From the NCBI RefSeq assembly GCF_023078275.1, contig NC_062996.1:7440001-7504000 (forward strand): a stretch of DNA of 64,000 nucleotides, given 5' to 3'. Origin of the DNA: Leguminivora glycinivorella (lineage: Eukaryota > Arthropoda > Insecta > Lepidoptera > Tortricidae). How positions within the stretch are numbered: the stretch's first letter is position 1; each line of letters opens with the position of its first letter. Position numbers and translations under genes: made by a program. The notes beneath the pieces are model-generated. The model was not told the origin of the DNA. It saw nothing but the letters and a program-made list of their open reading frames with translations, and searched no databases. Shown here one piece after another: positions 46,801-57,763 of the stretch.

Positions 46801-49800
46801 TTAGTAAAAATTTTTACTAAATATCCACCATCTAATATTTTATATTCGTTGTCTGGTTTTAAAGATATTCAGATATAACTTTTCTCATACAAATGTATCA
46901 AGTAGGGTGACCACACTATGTCGGCTCCTGATTTTCCCCGCTTTCCCATTGTCATATTGAGATTGGGGAGTTTCGTTCAATTTTGATAATTACACGATAA
47001 TTTGATGGGTCGTCGATGTCTCCCCAATATCAAGGTTAAGGCATTTTGTGTCAGTAGCTAGGTCAGTGTAATGTAGTTAGGTGCTTATTGAGCAAAACAA
47101 TAAAGATTATAAATTATTAGTAAGTAGATTTACATTAACTTAAATAAGTGGCAAAGTACTGTCTGGGGTGAGACTTGAATTGGCGGCCTCCGGATCTATA
47201 TTCCAGCGCTCTGCCAACTGAGCCAACAAGACTTCAACCAAGTCAGCGAAATTTTCCACCGTATTGGTCAATGGGACCCGTAGCGACATCTTACAGCTTG
47301 TGTTTCCCATTCGAGTTGGTACTCACGCGACATCTCATCGTCTTCGGCCGACTCCGACTTGACTGTGAACTCTTCATCTGAAACAAACATACTGTTCGTG
47401 GGATCGCGTCGACCTCGCTCCGGGCCGTGCCTTGTGCTACAGATCTCCTTCAGTGTGGAAACGCAGCTAAACTTGGTTCTAAATTGACAGGTCATTATGC
47501 ACTAATGTCACTACATTTAGACCAGTGCTGTTCATATCGATAATTTAAAAAAAAGGTAGAATTAGGGAATATTGATGAAAATCTACAAGACGATTGTGAG
47601 GCCTGTTGTATTTTATGTATAAATTTAGCCATCTGCTGTTCTGGTCACTTCTAAACCTACATATAGTTAAACTGACTACTCACGCAACATCTCCTCAGGT
47701 GTGCCTTCATCTAGCATCTCCGGCTTGTCCGCAGGCTCTTCACCTGAACCAAACGACTTTATAATCAGCAGATATTTTATCAAATTTCACATAATTATTT
47801 TATTTACAATTTACATCCATACCATAGGTTCTCTAAATATGTGCAGGAGCGATAAGCAAATGTATTAGGAAATCTGTATCTGCCACTACATTTCAATTTT
47901 TATTTTGAGATATCGGCAACCAATACTTTAATTACATTAAACTTTAGAATGTTTGTTTAGAAGAAATATGATTGCTATTGGAGTTCATCAATCAGTCGTT
48001 TGTTTCATTTCAAATATCAAATTTTTCAAAAGTGAACTAACTGGTTGATTTTACCTCTTCCCTAAATTTAGATGGACCATACACCTACATACATATTATA
48101 ATATTATTGTAGAAACTTATTATATAGATGAACATAAAGTTATGTATGCAACTGTACTTAATTAGGCATTAAAGACAATACAATACAATATAATACAAAT
48201 ATTCTTTATTGTTCACCAATATAACAAGATTACATCACATAACTTGTAAGACTTGCATTATCATAATATGAATCTCGCCTTTAGGCTCGTTTACTAAAAC
48301 AACACTCATGTTTTAATGCATCTCATAATGTATAGCAGTCACATAAATAACTCTCAGTTGCATGTTGCTCCGTGGTTGAGCTCATGAGGAGTTAAATAAT
48401 AATAATGACTATGTATCATTGCCGCGTAGTAGACTCACCTGGCTCAGGCCCACAAGACTCATCTGTGTCTTGCACTTTTGGGTTTTCACACTCTACTGCA
48501 AATTCTTCCTCTAGAGCAAACAAATAAAACAAATCACTCCCTACAAACACAAAACATGTCACCATTAGAGATGCCACGGATAGTTTGGCCGGATTCTAAC
48601 ATGCCGACCACCCCAGCGAGTCACTGAATATTCAGTCTGATGTTTTTATCTAAATGAAGCGACATCTAAAGCGCACTGGCATGTTTGATGTTGTAGGCAT
48701 GTTAATGATTAGAAAATGAATTGAATCCTGATAGATAATGAACTTAATTCAGTATTTTTAACCGACTTCAAAAAAGGAGGAGGTTCTCAATTCGACTGAA
48801 TGTTTTTTTTTTTTTTTTTTTTTTTTTTTTTGTATGTATGTTACTCGATATCTCCGAGAATCGTGGACCGATTTTCAAAATTTTTTTTTTGATCGAACCG
48901 GTATAACCCCGAGATGGTCCCATTGGCACCAAGTCAGGGTCTGATGATGGGATCCTGGAGAAATCGAGGGAACTCTTCAAATGTTATAGGCACATGTAAT
49001 GTTTTTAGTCTATTTTTCAAAGGTACACCAGTATTTACGTCTGATGGTAATAATTTTATGTGGCTGAGCTGATGATGGAAGGTCAACTCCTCAATGGTTA
49101 GGAGTTTAAGGATAATTCTTTCACTACTGTACATGTATTCGGACTGATACATATAATATCACTAGGAACCACTAAAAATCAACTGAGCTGATGATGGAAG
49201 GTCAACTCCTCAATGGTTAGGAGTTAAAGGATAATTCTTTCACTACTGTACATGTATTCGGACTGATACATATAATATCACTAGGAACCACTAAAAATCA
49301 ACAAATAAATAAACTTTTTAACAAAAAATAAAACCGCCTTCAAAAATAAGCGCGTTACAAAACACGGAGAAACTAAAAAGCCAAAAATAATAAACCTTTC
49401 AATTCAGATTTCTTATCGTATTGCAATAAGCTAAACATCCAAATTATAAACAAATCAATTATTTTTGGAGTCGGTACCAGACCTGTTCGTCGCCTTGCTA
49501 TTGCCTGTTTGCCCTACCCAACCATACACAGGCTGGTACCGACTCCAAAAAGAATTGATTTGTTTATAATTTGGATGTTTAGCTTATTGCAATACGATAA
49601 GAAATCTGAATTGAAAGGTTTATTATTTTTGGCTTTTTAGTTTCTCCGTGTTTTGTAACGCGCTTATTTTTGAAGGCGGTTTTATTTTTTGTTATGTACT
49701 ATCTAATGCTTATATTTATTTGTGTGTTAAGTCTCACCATAAAATTGATTACTTTGTAAAACTCTAAGCCATATACAACCAGATACTACATTCTGGTCTT

Positions 49801-50483
49801 GGCTGGATAGTAAAGTCACCAACCTGCTGAGTGGGCCCAGAACCGCAGGTTAGCAGGCAGGGTCACTATCGACCAGGCCAGACCGGTCATGGTAATATTA
49901 ATATCAGTACAGAGCACTAAATGTAAAGCCTGAGTGAACGCTTATATCGAGCGTGCAGTGGCGTGGGGTGTGTGGTGTGCATAACAAACAATTGACGCTC
50001 ATACAAGTGTTCTGAGTTCACGCCGCATAGGGTGCACGCATGCTCGCCTGCACTGCTGAAAGCTCTGCTCCGAGCATCCACTCAGTCCTTACAATAGCAG
50101 GTGGTGCTTCCCGACCTTTGACGAGGCTCGCTCCCTGCGAGCGCGCCTGCAGCTCCGCCTGGCTGCGCTGCACTTGCAGCTTGAAGTCGCTCGCGTCTCG
50201 CAGGCGGCCCACGCACGTACAGCAGATGCCGCTCGAGCCCGAGCCGCCCACTGCCAGCTGCAACTTAAACCATTCACAAACATGATGTCCTAACATTTCT
50301 TATAGTATCGTTCATTGACTTTTAAATTTGTGTTCGTATTGCTACTCTACTTACTTGAATATCAAAACACTCCTTGATCATGTCGGCATATATCTCCGTT
50401 TTGCCGAGATGTGTGTGCGGCGTCGTCAGGTCTTTGTCTGGGGAACACAGCAGGCAGCAGCGACACGCTTGCATCACGTCCAT
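42584..50483 (-). CDS. array unit 2: ZAD-C2H2 protein, nine exons, 13 fingers, truncated end
   Basis: Join on the minus strand 50483-50355, 50257-50116, 48510-48439, 47743-47684, 47377-47327, 46119-46048, 45385-45326, 44872-44819 and 43899-42584. The total is 1956 nt, 651 residues. All junctions are GT-AG; after exon 1 (phase 0) every junction is phase 1. The ZAD is nearly identical to unit 1. The linker is A-B-C-A-B-C, about 123 acidic residues, against A-C in unit 1. Fingers span ~250-645. Finger 1 has lost its last His (HIQDTD). A 2-bp loss in the TGEKP linker after finger 13 shifts the frame to an early TAG, and the final finger is also partly deleted. The protein may still be functional, since 12 intact fingers remain. 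Any micro-exon could be skipped in frame. Function unknown beyond likely DNA binding. Confidence 0.83.
44393..44618 (-). repeat. interspersed repeat, copy 2
   Basis: Inverted copy of 5441-5645 (gagtactatcgtacagt to cactggcgatc-like end), in the intron between C2 and the finger exon. Confidence 0.7.
44819..44872 (-). CDS. unit 2 micro-exon C2 (54 nt)
   Basis: Phase 1-1. Encodes EEFSAKPEPAAEGDEMS. Paralog of C1, 2.5 kb away. Confidence 0.8.
45326..45385 (-). CDS. unit 2 micro-exon B2 (60 nt)
   Basis: Phase 1-1. Encodes EEPAVKPEMLDEDTPEEIL. Paralog of B1, 2.36 kb away. Confidence 0.78.
45496..45975 (-). mobile_element. SINE tail fragments in the unit 2 intron
   Basis: 45496-45600 (gctcaagaaggcttg) and 45925-45975 (aacatccatgactccggaac) match parts of the SINE family at 7785-8020. 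Confidence 0.55.
46048..46119 (-). CDS. unit 2 micro-exon A2 (72 nt)
   Basis: Phase 1-1. Encodes EESAVEYEHAEMQDTDE and onward. Paralog of A1, 2.39 kb away. Confidence 0.8.
46260..46860. repeat. ~180-bp spaced motif block (gctcactca)
   Basis: tgctcactca(g/a)tcctcaca and catttagtaaaa recur at about 46265, 46392, 46550 and 46713. A degenerate tandem structure of unknown origin in the A2-C1 intron. Confidence 0.45.
47150..47235 (-). mobile_element. tRNA-derived SINE head
   Basis: On the minus strand tggctcagttggcagagcgc is an A box and a stem tggaatatagatccgga follows. The T arm and acceptor do not pair, so this is not a tRNA gene. Confidence 0.5.
47327..47377 (-). CDS. unit 2 micro-exon C1 (51 nt)
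   Basis: Phase 1-1, one codon shorter than the other C exons. Encodes EEFTVKSESAEDDEMS. Confidence 0.8.
47684..47743 (-). CDS. unit 2 micro-exon B1 (60 nt)
   Basis: Phase 1-1, acceptor ggttcag, donor gtgagt. Encodes EEPADKPEMLDEGTPEEML. Confidence 0.78.
48164..48335. repeat. hairpin block copy 4, split by a LINE tail
   Basis: aattaggcattaaa and the complement end gttttaatgcatctc are separated by a LINE 3' tail (48175-48245). It is in the A1-B1 intron. Confidence 0.55.
48439..48510 (-). CDS. unit 2 micro-exon A1 (72 nt)
   Basis: Phase 1-1, acceptor ctctag, donor gtgagt. Encodes EEFAVECENPKVQDTDE and onward. Confidence 0.8.
48765..48990 (-). repeat. interspersed repeat with long T tract
   Basis: accgacttcaaaaaaggagg, a T-run at 48805-48830, then ctccgagaatcgtggaccga and gggatcctggagaaatc. 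Related pieces occur at ~29770 and ~62640. Confidence 0.6.
49064..49301. repeat. 119-bp tandem duplication
   Basis: 49064-49182 and 49183-49301 are nearly identical (ctgagctgatgatggaagg to actaaaaatcaa). Recent. Confidence 0.85.
49320..49693. mobile_element. near-perfect 161-bp inverted repeat, 52-bp loop
   Basis: 49320-49480 and 49533-49693 are inverted complements with one mismatch by eye. It sits in the intron between the ZAD and micro-exon A1. Probably a very young MITE. The transcript would fold into a long duplex. Confidence 0.85.
49838..49890 (-). mobile_element. SINE head fragment
   Basis: Matches the tRNA-like part of the 7785-8020 SINE (ttagcaggcagggtcacta), truncated. Confidence 0.5.
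50116..50257 (-). CDS. unit 2 exon 2: second ZAD half
   Basis: 142 nt, acceptor agttgcag, donor gtcggg (weak but in the right phase). Encodes the same ICCTCVGRLRDASDF. Confidence 0.82.
50355..50483 (-). CDS. unit 2 exon 1: ATG and first ZAD half
   Basis: 129 nt, donor gtaagt, phase 0. It differs from unit 1 by only a few codons (MDVMQACRCCLLCSPDK). Confidence 0.85.
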
Positions 50484-50800
50484 CGCAACCGCTGCGTTTG
50501 TGTGCGTATTGTATTCGCCAATTACTACAAGTAGCCGTGACTGCCAAACTCCAACAACGGGAATTATCTTATGTGAAATAATAATGTATTTGAAATAAAA
50601 ATGTAGAACCTAACAGATGCTAACACTAACCAGGAGCAAGAGCAAGTAGTGTTATTGTTATTGTTCCATTTAGTTATATTTTTTAACAACATAACCTAAC
50701 CTTCGAACTGAAGTGACAGTCAGCACTTGACAGTTTTGATTTTGACATAACGTTAAGAAGTTAACACACGACCTCTCGAGCCTCGGTACGGCTTCGAATT
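50484..50800 (-). promoter_or_regulatory. unit 2 5' flank, promoter candidate
   Basis: Paralogous to 34337-34657. The ATG context is gcgATGGAC in both. No TATA box evident. Confidence 0.4.
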
Positions 50801-51039
50801 CAAATAAGTGAGAGCGAGATAAAAAAATCTTCAATGCAGCCTGACAAAAACAGCATAAAAATTAAACTAATTTACTGTTCTCGTACAAAAGGTGTACAAT
50901 AGTAACTCAATAGTTGATACATGATAAGCGTTTTACAAAGACGGCGGCGCCATTTTTCAGTGCCAAGATTATTAAAGAATTTGCCAAGATTTGGTTGACG
51001 TGACTTGGATCCAATAAGACAATGTGCTTAGACCTTAGA

Positions 51040-51250
51040 CATGACCGTCTATAATGTTTACATTTGTTTGTTTGTGTTGTTTGTGTGTAAAATGTTAATA
51101 TTTATTTATTTGTTATTTTTTTAATATGTACTTAATTTAAGGAAATGTTTGCCATACCCTACCAGGGTCCATGAGGAACTATGTATTATTTTGTAACAAC
51201 TTTTATTTATTTACCATGGTGCAATAAACGACTATGACCTTATGACTCTT
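51040..51250 (+). mobile_element. possible LINE 3' tail
   Basis: ccctaccagggtccatgagg and a terminal gcaataaacgactatgacc look like a retroelement 3' end. No ORF portion. Confidence 0.4.
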
Positions 51251-51500
51251 TCTTGCCAGGCTGTACATACTTATGGTATGGTGTATATTTTGACGTGATA
51301 ACGTCTAATAACTCGTTACTACGGGCAGCATGCACGAAAAAGATGACGTCATTGTCCCGTTTCGCAATATAGCTTTAGCGCCATCTATTGGCGCGCGTTG
51401 GAACTAAGCGGCTGATCGATGCGCTCGGTATGGTTATAGCGTGTGGCCTGAGTAAAGCACCACAGCTGGGACAGATGGCGCGCCCGTGTGTTGTTCTCGT

Positions 51501-51648
51501 TAAGCTGAGTTTAGACCAGCAAGTTATTGCTGCAAGTTTTGAGACGCAACTATAGGTAAGAGTGAGTGGCAAATATCTGCATCTCTTTCTAGCATATACT
51601 TCTGTCTCAAAACTTGCAGCAATAACTTGCATGTCTAAACTCAGCTTT
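51501..51648. mobile_element. MITE, 148 bp
   Basis: Inverted ends aagctgagtttagacc and ggtctaaactcagctt-like, arms about 45 bp (tattgctgcaagttttgaga and complement), bounded by tta-like duplications. Confidence 0.7.
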
Positions 51649-51758
51649 ACAAAATTAATTATTTTAATTTATAGGACTTTTTACAGAACATATCCCGTCT
51701 GAACTCATCATAGATTTAGAATTATTAAACTAGATTGTGTAGTTAGGTCAAAAAGTGT

Positions 51759-52058
51759 GTCCGCATGAGAGGTCATTGTTTGGGCTGGTGTGACAATGTC
51801 AACATTATTCAGTGAACGTCGTTTTTAATTATACAAATCTTTGATTTATTGGCATCAAAATAATTACATTGTAATTATTTTCCAATTCTTTGAAATATAT
51901 CGAAACCCTAGTTTGAATATAACACTAAAATAATATAAGAAGTTATAAAGTCAGGTAATATATATATATATATATATAAATACTACTATTATGGCTCATT
52001 AACACTGGCCACACGTGCGAGAGGGACACCAGCCCAAACAATGCCCTCTCATGTGGAC
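51759..52058. mobile_element. MITE, ~300 bp
   Basis: gtccgcatgagaggtcattg at the left and its complement (ending catgtggac) at the right, arms about 38 bp. Confidence 0.65.
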
Positions 52059-52109
52059 CGTTTTCGATAGTTCAGAATAGCGAAAACGGTCACCTTTTTG
52101 TCTCAGTAA

Positions 52110-52251
52110 TAAGGTTCAATTTAGTATGGCTAAAAATGTGATTCCGCTGTCCCCTGTCTTTGGAACTCACTGACAATGACATTTGGGCCGCTAAACATGG
52201 TACAATAGGGACTGAGCTCACACTTTTTTGCCATACTAAATTGAACTTTAT
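52110..52251. mobile_element. MITE, ~140 bp
   Basis: Inverted ends ataaggttcaatttagtatg and catactaaattgaactttat. Confidence 0.65.
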
Positions 52252-52329
52252 CACCGGTGCAGAAAGGCGTTCTTGTCAGACTAGTAAAAGTTTTTGGCTT
52301 AACAACTCAATCTAGCTTAATATATATAA

Positions 52330-52500
52330 ATCTATGGCATAGAACAACATGTCGGGTTCCTATATACCGTGACACCTAGCTGAGTAAGGACCATTTAGCG
52401 CAACTTATAATTTTTTTGGTTTGTTTGGTTTTAGTTTTAGATAGTTATTGATATTGTATTTTGTGCTAATAAATACTTTTTCTTTCTTTCTTTCTTTACA
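52330..52500 (+). mobile_element. possible LINE tail with TTTC repeat
   Basis: gcgcaacttataattt to gctaataaatactttt, followed by a TTTC microsatellite. Confidence 0.4.
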
Positions 52501-52835
52501 TATAGGTCTAAGGTTTTATTTGAAAATTGAAATGGTCATACAATGCCAAAAATTGTAAGTATTTGCAATATTACTTTCTATTATAGTAAAACATATATTT
52601 TTTAAGGATTATAATATATATACGTATGTTTTTTCATAGCCAAATCTGGTCTGCTTTGGCAAACATTGCAATCATTGCGGTAAATGGATGGAGCGAAGAG
52701 CTTTGAGGAAAGATTGTAAGTATTCACTTCTGATAATTGTGTTAAAGGTTTTTTATCTATCTACTCACACCAGTATTCCCAAAAGTTATTGGCAAATCAC
52801 TAGTAGATCAGTCAATGAATGCTCAAAAGGGGGGT

Positions 52836-53812
52836 CTAGGTTGAATGGCCGAAAGCAGAAAGTTTCACTCGGGATGTTGTTAGGGGTAGTCAGGAGACAT
52901 ACTAAAAGTCCTCGGACTTTGGACGTGAGCTCGAAGAGGGGGGGATGAAAAAAGGTCCCATTTTTTGGTTTTTTGCTCAAATTTCAAAAACTATGCGTCA
53001 TACGAAATTTTGGTTTACTACACCTTGAAAGCTTATAAAATTCTCTATAACTTTGATCTAGAAACTTTTTTTCTATTCTCATCCATTATCTAGGTATGAG
53101 CTCCTAAAAACTGTTAATTTTTTAAAAATCGTTTCCCCCCCACTTTTTGCTTCATACATTGCTCCATATCTTGCAAAATATTTATCTTAGACTAAAGTTT
53201 TCTTAAAAAATCTTGTAGATCATTCAAATACCTTTCATAATATGTGTACATATGCTTCTGGGTCATGTACCGTTGAATAATTATACGACTTTAAAACGAA
53301 ATGAAACAACAAATGTATGTGATAAACGTGTAGAATATGTATTTCAAGAACATGTATTACGACGCTGTATAAATGCATTCACACAACAGGTAACAATACA
53401 CATAGCTGTATATAAAGGCCTTCTCACACCCACATCTACCACTACTACAATCTGTGGTGCACCGGTAAAATATTGACTTCAGTATTTCTTCCGGAGCAGC
53501 TGGTACTTTGGTTTGCACAGGAATCAGTAAGTTGCTTTCGTTCCGTGCCATCCCCATTTATCATCCTCCTTACGTTATCCCGGCATTTGCCACGGCTCAT
53601 GGGAGCCTGGGGTCCACTTTGACAACTAATCCCAAGATTTGGCGTAGGCACTAGTTTTATGAAAGCGACTGCCTTCTTACTTTCCAACCCGAAGGGTAAC
53701 TAGGACTTATTGGAATTAGTCCGGTTTCTTCACGATGTTTTCCTTCACCGAAAAGCGACTGGCAAATATCAAATGACATTCCGCACATAAGTTCAGAAAA
53801 AAGTCATTGGTA
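52836..53812. repeat. left arm of a ~1-kb inverted repeat
   Basis: Inverted complement of 54573-55562 over its whole length, with a few percent divergence. It includes an RTE-like LINE 3' tail on the minus strand (caccgaaaagcgactgg, catgggagcctgggg). The frame 53445-53687 is a tail shadow. Confidence 0.75.
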
Positions 53813-54572
53813 TATTAGCGAGGGAGGTAAAAAAAGTGTGGAATACTAATACAACTAACTAACTTAGTTTCGGAGGTAAAAACTACAAATAACAGCTTAA
53901 GTTACAATTATGTCCTAACTCTTAAAAGTTTTCTACAACTATTCTACTTTAAATCAAATTTTAACGAAAAAAAAAAAAGGTTTTTACTTGACGAATACTG
54001 GACCAAGTGCGCTAAAATACTCATACTCTTAGATCTAGAAATCAAGTACTCTTAGATCATAAACTGTTATAAATTTTAAATTCTCATGAATGCAGAAATA
54101 ACCTCATTGATTTCGTTAAAACAAATCCGAATTTTTATGTTATTACGTGAACAAATTTAAGTTATGTTACTTTGTACCTTTGAACGGCTCTCCTCTTTAA
54201 AATCATGAGTTTACACTTGCCTCAGTATCCTTAGGAGGTATGGATATATGTAACTTACACGTGTTTTAATTTACTCGCTGCCTCTTTGGGCGGGATGATA
54301 CTAATCGGTCTTCTTTGTTTGTTTGAAATGCTGTCGGTCTCACATCTTACTACTGTCAACACTGCAATTCTCTATTATAACCTTGTGTGTTACTGTGTTT
54401 GTTGTCCCAAATAAATCAAACAAATTGAAACTGTTTCTTCCATGTCATCTGGATCAGATGTGACAACTGTATCTTAGACAATATCCTCCCCGCCGTTATC
54501 ATCAGTGTCTTCCTCTATCCTGGGGGTGTCGTTGACTTTCGATCCGGAGGTTGCGGGTTCGAACCCGGCTCG
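53813..54572. other. spacer between the inverted arms
   Basis: 760 bp, AT-rich, no gene. Near its right end is a B-box-like gggttcgaaccc (54554-54566). Confidence 0.5.
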
Positions 54573-55562
54573 TACCAATGACTTTTTTCTGAACTTTTGT
54601 TCGAAATGTCATTTGATATTTGCCAGTCGCTTTTCGGTGAAGGAAAACATCATCAGGAAACCGGACTAATTCCAATGAGTCCTAGTTACCCTTCGGGTTG
54701 CAAGAAAATCAGATGGCAGTCGCTTTCGTAAAACTAGTGCCTACGCCAAATCATGGGATTAGTTGTCAAAGTGAACCCCAGGCTCCCATGAGCCGTGGCA
54801 AATGCCGGGATAACGCAAGGAGGATGATGAATGGGGATGGCACGGAACGAAAGCAACTTACTGATTCCTGTGCAAACCAAAGTACCAGCTGCTCCGGAAG
54901 AAATACTGAAGTTAATATTTTGCCGGTGCACTACAGATTGTAGTAGTGGTAGATGTGGGTGTGAGAAGGCCTTTATGTACAGCTAATTGTATTGTTACCT
55001 GTTGTGTGAATGCATTTATACAGCATCGTAATACAATCATGTTCATGAAATACATATTTTACACGTTTATCACATACATTTGTTGTTTCATTTCGTTTTA
55101 AAGTCGTATAATTATTCAACGGTACATGACCCAGAAGCATATGTACACATATTATGAAAGGTATTTGAATGATCTACAAGATTTTTCAAGAAAACTTTTG
55201 TCTAAGATAAATATTTTTCAAGATATGGAGCAATGTATGAAGCAAAAAGTGGGGGGAAAACGATTTTTAAAAAATTAACAGTTTTTAGGAGCTCATACCT
55301 AGATAATAGTTGAGAATAGAAAAAAAGTTTCTAGATCAAAGTTATAGAGAATTTTATAAGCTTTCAAGGTGTAGTAAACCAAAATTTCGTATGACGCATA
55401 GTTTTTGAAATATGAGCAAAAAACCAAAAAATGGGACCTTTTTTCATCCCCCCCTCTTCGAGCTCACGTCCAAAGTCCGAGGACTTTTAGTATGTATGTC
55501 TCCTGACTACCCCTAACAACATCCCGTAGTGAAACTTTCTGCTTTCGGCCATTCCATCTAGG
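54573..55562. repeat. right arm of the ~1-kb inverted repeat
   Basis: Mirror of 52836-53812. It starts at taccaatgactttt just after the B-box-like sequence. Confidence 0.75.
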
Positions 55563-55634
55563 ATCGTTCGTTGACCAAGCTATTGGAAATTAAACGAACT
55601 TACCTGTAAGTGAAGTTCTATTTCAATTATATTA

Positions 55635-55809
55635 GCTGCACAAATTCCGAAATGATATATATTAACTTGTAGTACGCCGAAGTACATACAGCCCTAGCCA
55701 TGATATTTAGAGTAAATATTAAAATTTTTGAACGAAAATTCAAAAACGTTGCGTCACATTTCCGAACGGAGCGTCTCCGTCACGCCGTTCGGCGCTACCA
55801 ACTTCATTT
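55635..55809. repeat. DIRS inverted terminal repeat (low-coordinate end)
   Basis: gctgcacaaattcc to gctaccaacttcatt; complement at 61066-61240. They differ visibly only at 3-4 bases near the outer edge. Outside it, 55582-55634 is unique end sequence repeated in the internal complementary region. Confidence 0.85.
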
Positions 55810-56091
55810 AGTTTAGAGTGATACACCAGGACATATAACTTCACTGCCTGCGACTCGCTACCCGCTAGGCGATCCTCAATCGCAAGATTACAGAGCGGGA
55901 AAAAAGTATGCTACATAATAGCTACATAGTATATGCTTATCTTGTAACGCGTAACTCGCGCTGGCAGTGAATATGATTTAACAATAATTTTTGCTAACAA
56001 CTCAGCAAAGCCAGCCTTATCCTAAACTTTGTCAGGGATAGCTCCGGGATCCCTGGTTGTCTAGGACAACGCGGGTCCTGGGCGGGAGGGT

Positions 56092-56215
56092 TATCATTTC
56101 GGAATTTGTGCAGCTAATATAATTGAAATAGAACTTCACTTACAGGTAAGTTCGTTTAATTTCCAATTATTATTACGCTGCACAAATTCCTTCAATGATA
56201 TATATTAACTTGTAG
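56092..56215. repeat. DIRS internal complementary region
   Basis: Its first ~73 bp are the complement of 55582-55661 and its last ~50 bp the complement of 61203-61251, in the order expected for the complement of a circular end-to-end junction. Confidence 0.8.
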
Positions 56216-57059
56216 ATGTTTAGAGATATACAAAGTTTATTTCTGGCTTTGTATTAGGTATACAATGTTAGCCTAGCAAAATTATGCTTGTCAAGATTAT
56301 GTGAATTTTTAACACATGATAATCCTTATTCACTTAAATGTTATGTTGCATGTAATTTTTATTTGTGAATGTGTGTAATTGTATATTGTACCTATGGACT
56401 AAGGTTGTCTGCAATAAATGAATTATTATTATTATTAAATCTCCAATTTCTAGTGATATCATCATTTACCAAACATTAATAAATTTATTTAAACCAAAAG
56501 GAAATCCTTCCTTGTTAATATTCATCTAGCGCCATCTTATAATACTTATGTTTTATAACTGTCAGAATCAGCAAAGATACATACTATCTTTGTTTTTAAG
56601 AATTAACAACTCAACAACTATAGGTACATATAAACATGTCTTCGTAATATATTATTGATGCTCTAGTAAAATAAATCGTAGACACTAAGGGCCTATTATA
56701 AAATTTATCGATAACTTTAGAAGTATCAGGCCTGATGTTTTTCTGGTTACATCAATATTGACTCCTAATCGATTTGCGGCTAACACCGACGCATGGTGGG
56801 TCAAATGGGAGGTGAAAATGGAGGTGTCAATACCACTATCTTATTTACTTAATCCACCTACTAATCTAAGTGGTTTCTCGTAGGCAATAAATAGTCGTTC
56901 ACACCCACCACGGATATAATTCATCTTGTGTATATCATATAACTATATGTTGTTATGCACTCGTTGATCCTACAGCTACCTATTTTAGAAGTTTTAATAA
57001 AGTCTGAAATTTCTATAGGGATCTTTTCAGGATAATGGTAAATAGTATTACATAACTTT

Positions 57060-57380
57060 ATCAAGTACAAATTTTTGCACTCCGTGTGCTGTAACAATTG
57101 CTAATAGGGTGACTAATTTTTTACTCGGATATTTCACACACTTGTTGACAACGTTGACAAATTGTTTAAAACTAATTACGTCTCGATATTTAGGTTATGG
57201 TGGATATATACGAAAAAACGCACCTTCATAAAGCGTTTCACGTTATCATCTGATGAGATCTTTTCTCTCAATAAAAGCACCAAAGCAGATGTGCAACAAT
57301 TGACACTTTCATACCCAGCTAGCCAGCTACCTCGTTACACAATTTGTCAAAACCTAGTATTTGTGGAATAGATGTCTTAA
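57060..57380 (-). pseudogene. DIRS tyrosine recombinase remnant
   Basis: The minus strand has SKKLVTLLAIVTAHGVQ (57075-57126) and, in shifted frames upstream, a KGAFFRIYPP-like piece. DIRS recombinases normally read HRVQT there, so the catalytic Arg appears replaced by Gly. Confidence 0.6.
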
Positions 57381-57763
57381 AACAATTAATATTATTTTCC
57401 ACAAAACATTACATAATATTTAATATGTAATATGCTGGTATATTATACCAGCGTGTCAAGTACGTGTGATACTGCTTGACGGTGTTGGGCGCGAGGGACT
57501 GCAGCATGACGTCACCGCCGCCGCCCCCTTCAGCGCCAGCGCTGCCCGGAGAGCCCCGCGGCAACCAGGATAACACGTCGCTGAAATTGCTGGTTGCTGG
57601 AATAACATATATATAAATGAGAGCTGGGGCCCCATTCTTTGCATTTGACTTGACAAATTTTATAAAATTGAGCTTGCCACTTGGTACAATAACAATACCT
57701 CTTGATTTTTGTAGAATACATACATGTACATATATGTTTTAGAAAAATCATTTACTTTAGGTA

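Noticed and set aside
47160..47230. tRNA-like sequence on the minus strand
   Set aside because: T arm and acceptor stem are degenerate; read as a SINE head.
53445..54943. Mirror-image 80-codon frames as a conserved gene
   Set aside because: Both lie in the LINE tail portions of the inverted arms; their similarity follows from the inverted repeat.
57456..57656. Ala/Ser-rich minus-strand frame
   Set aside because: It lies within the decayed DIRS coding region, matches no motif, and is probably an out-of-frame remnant.
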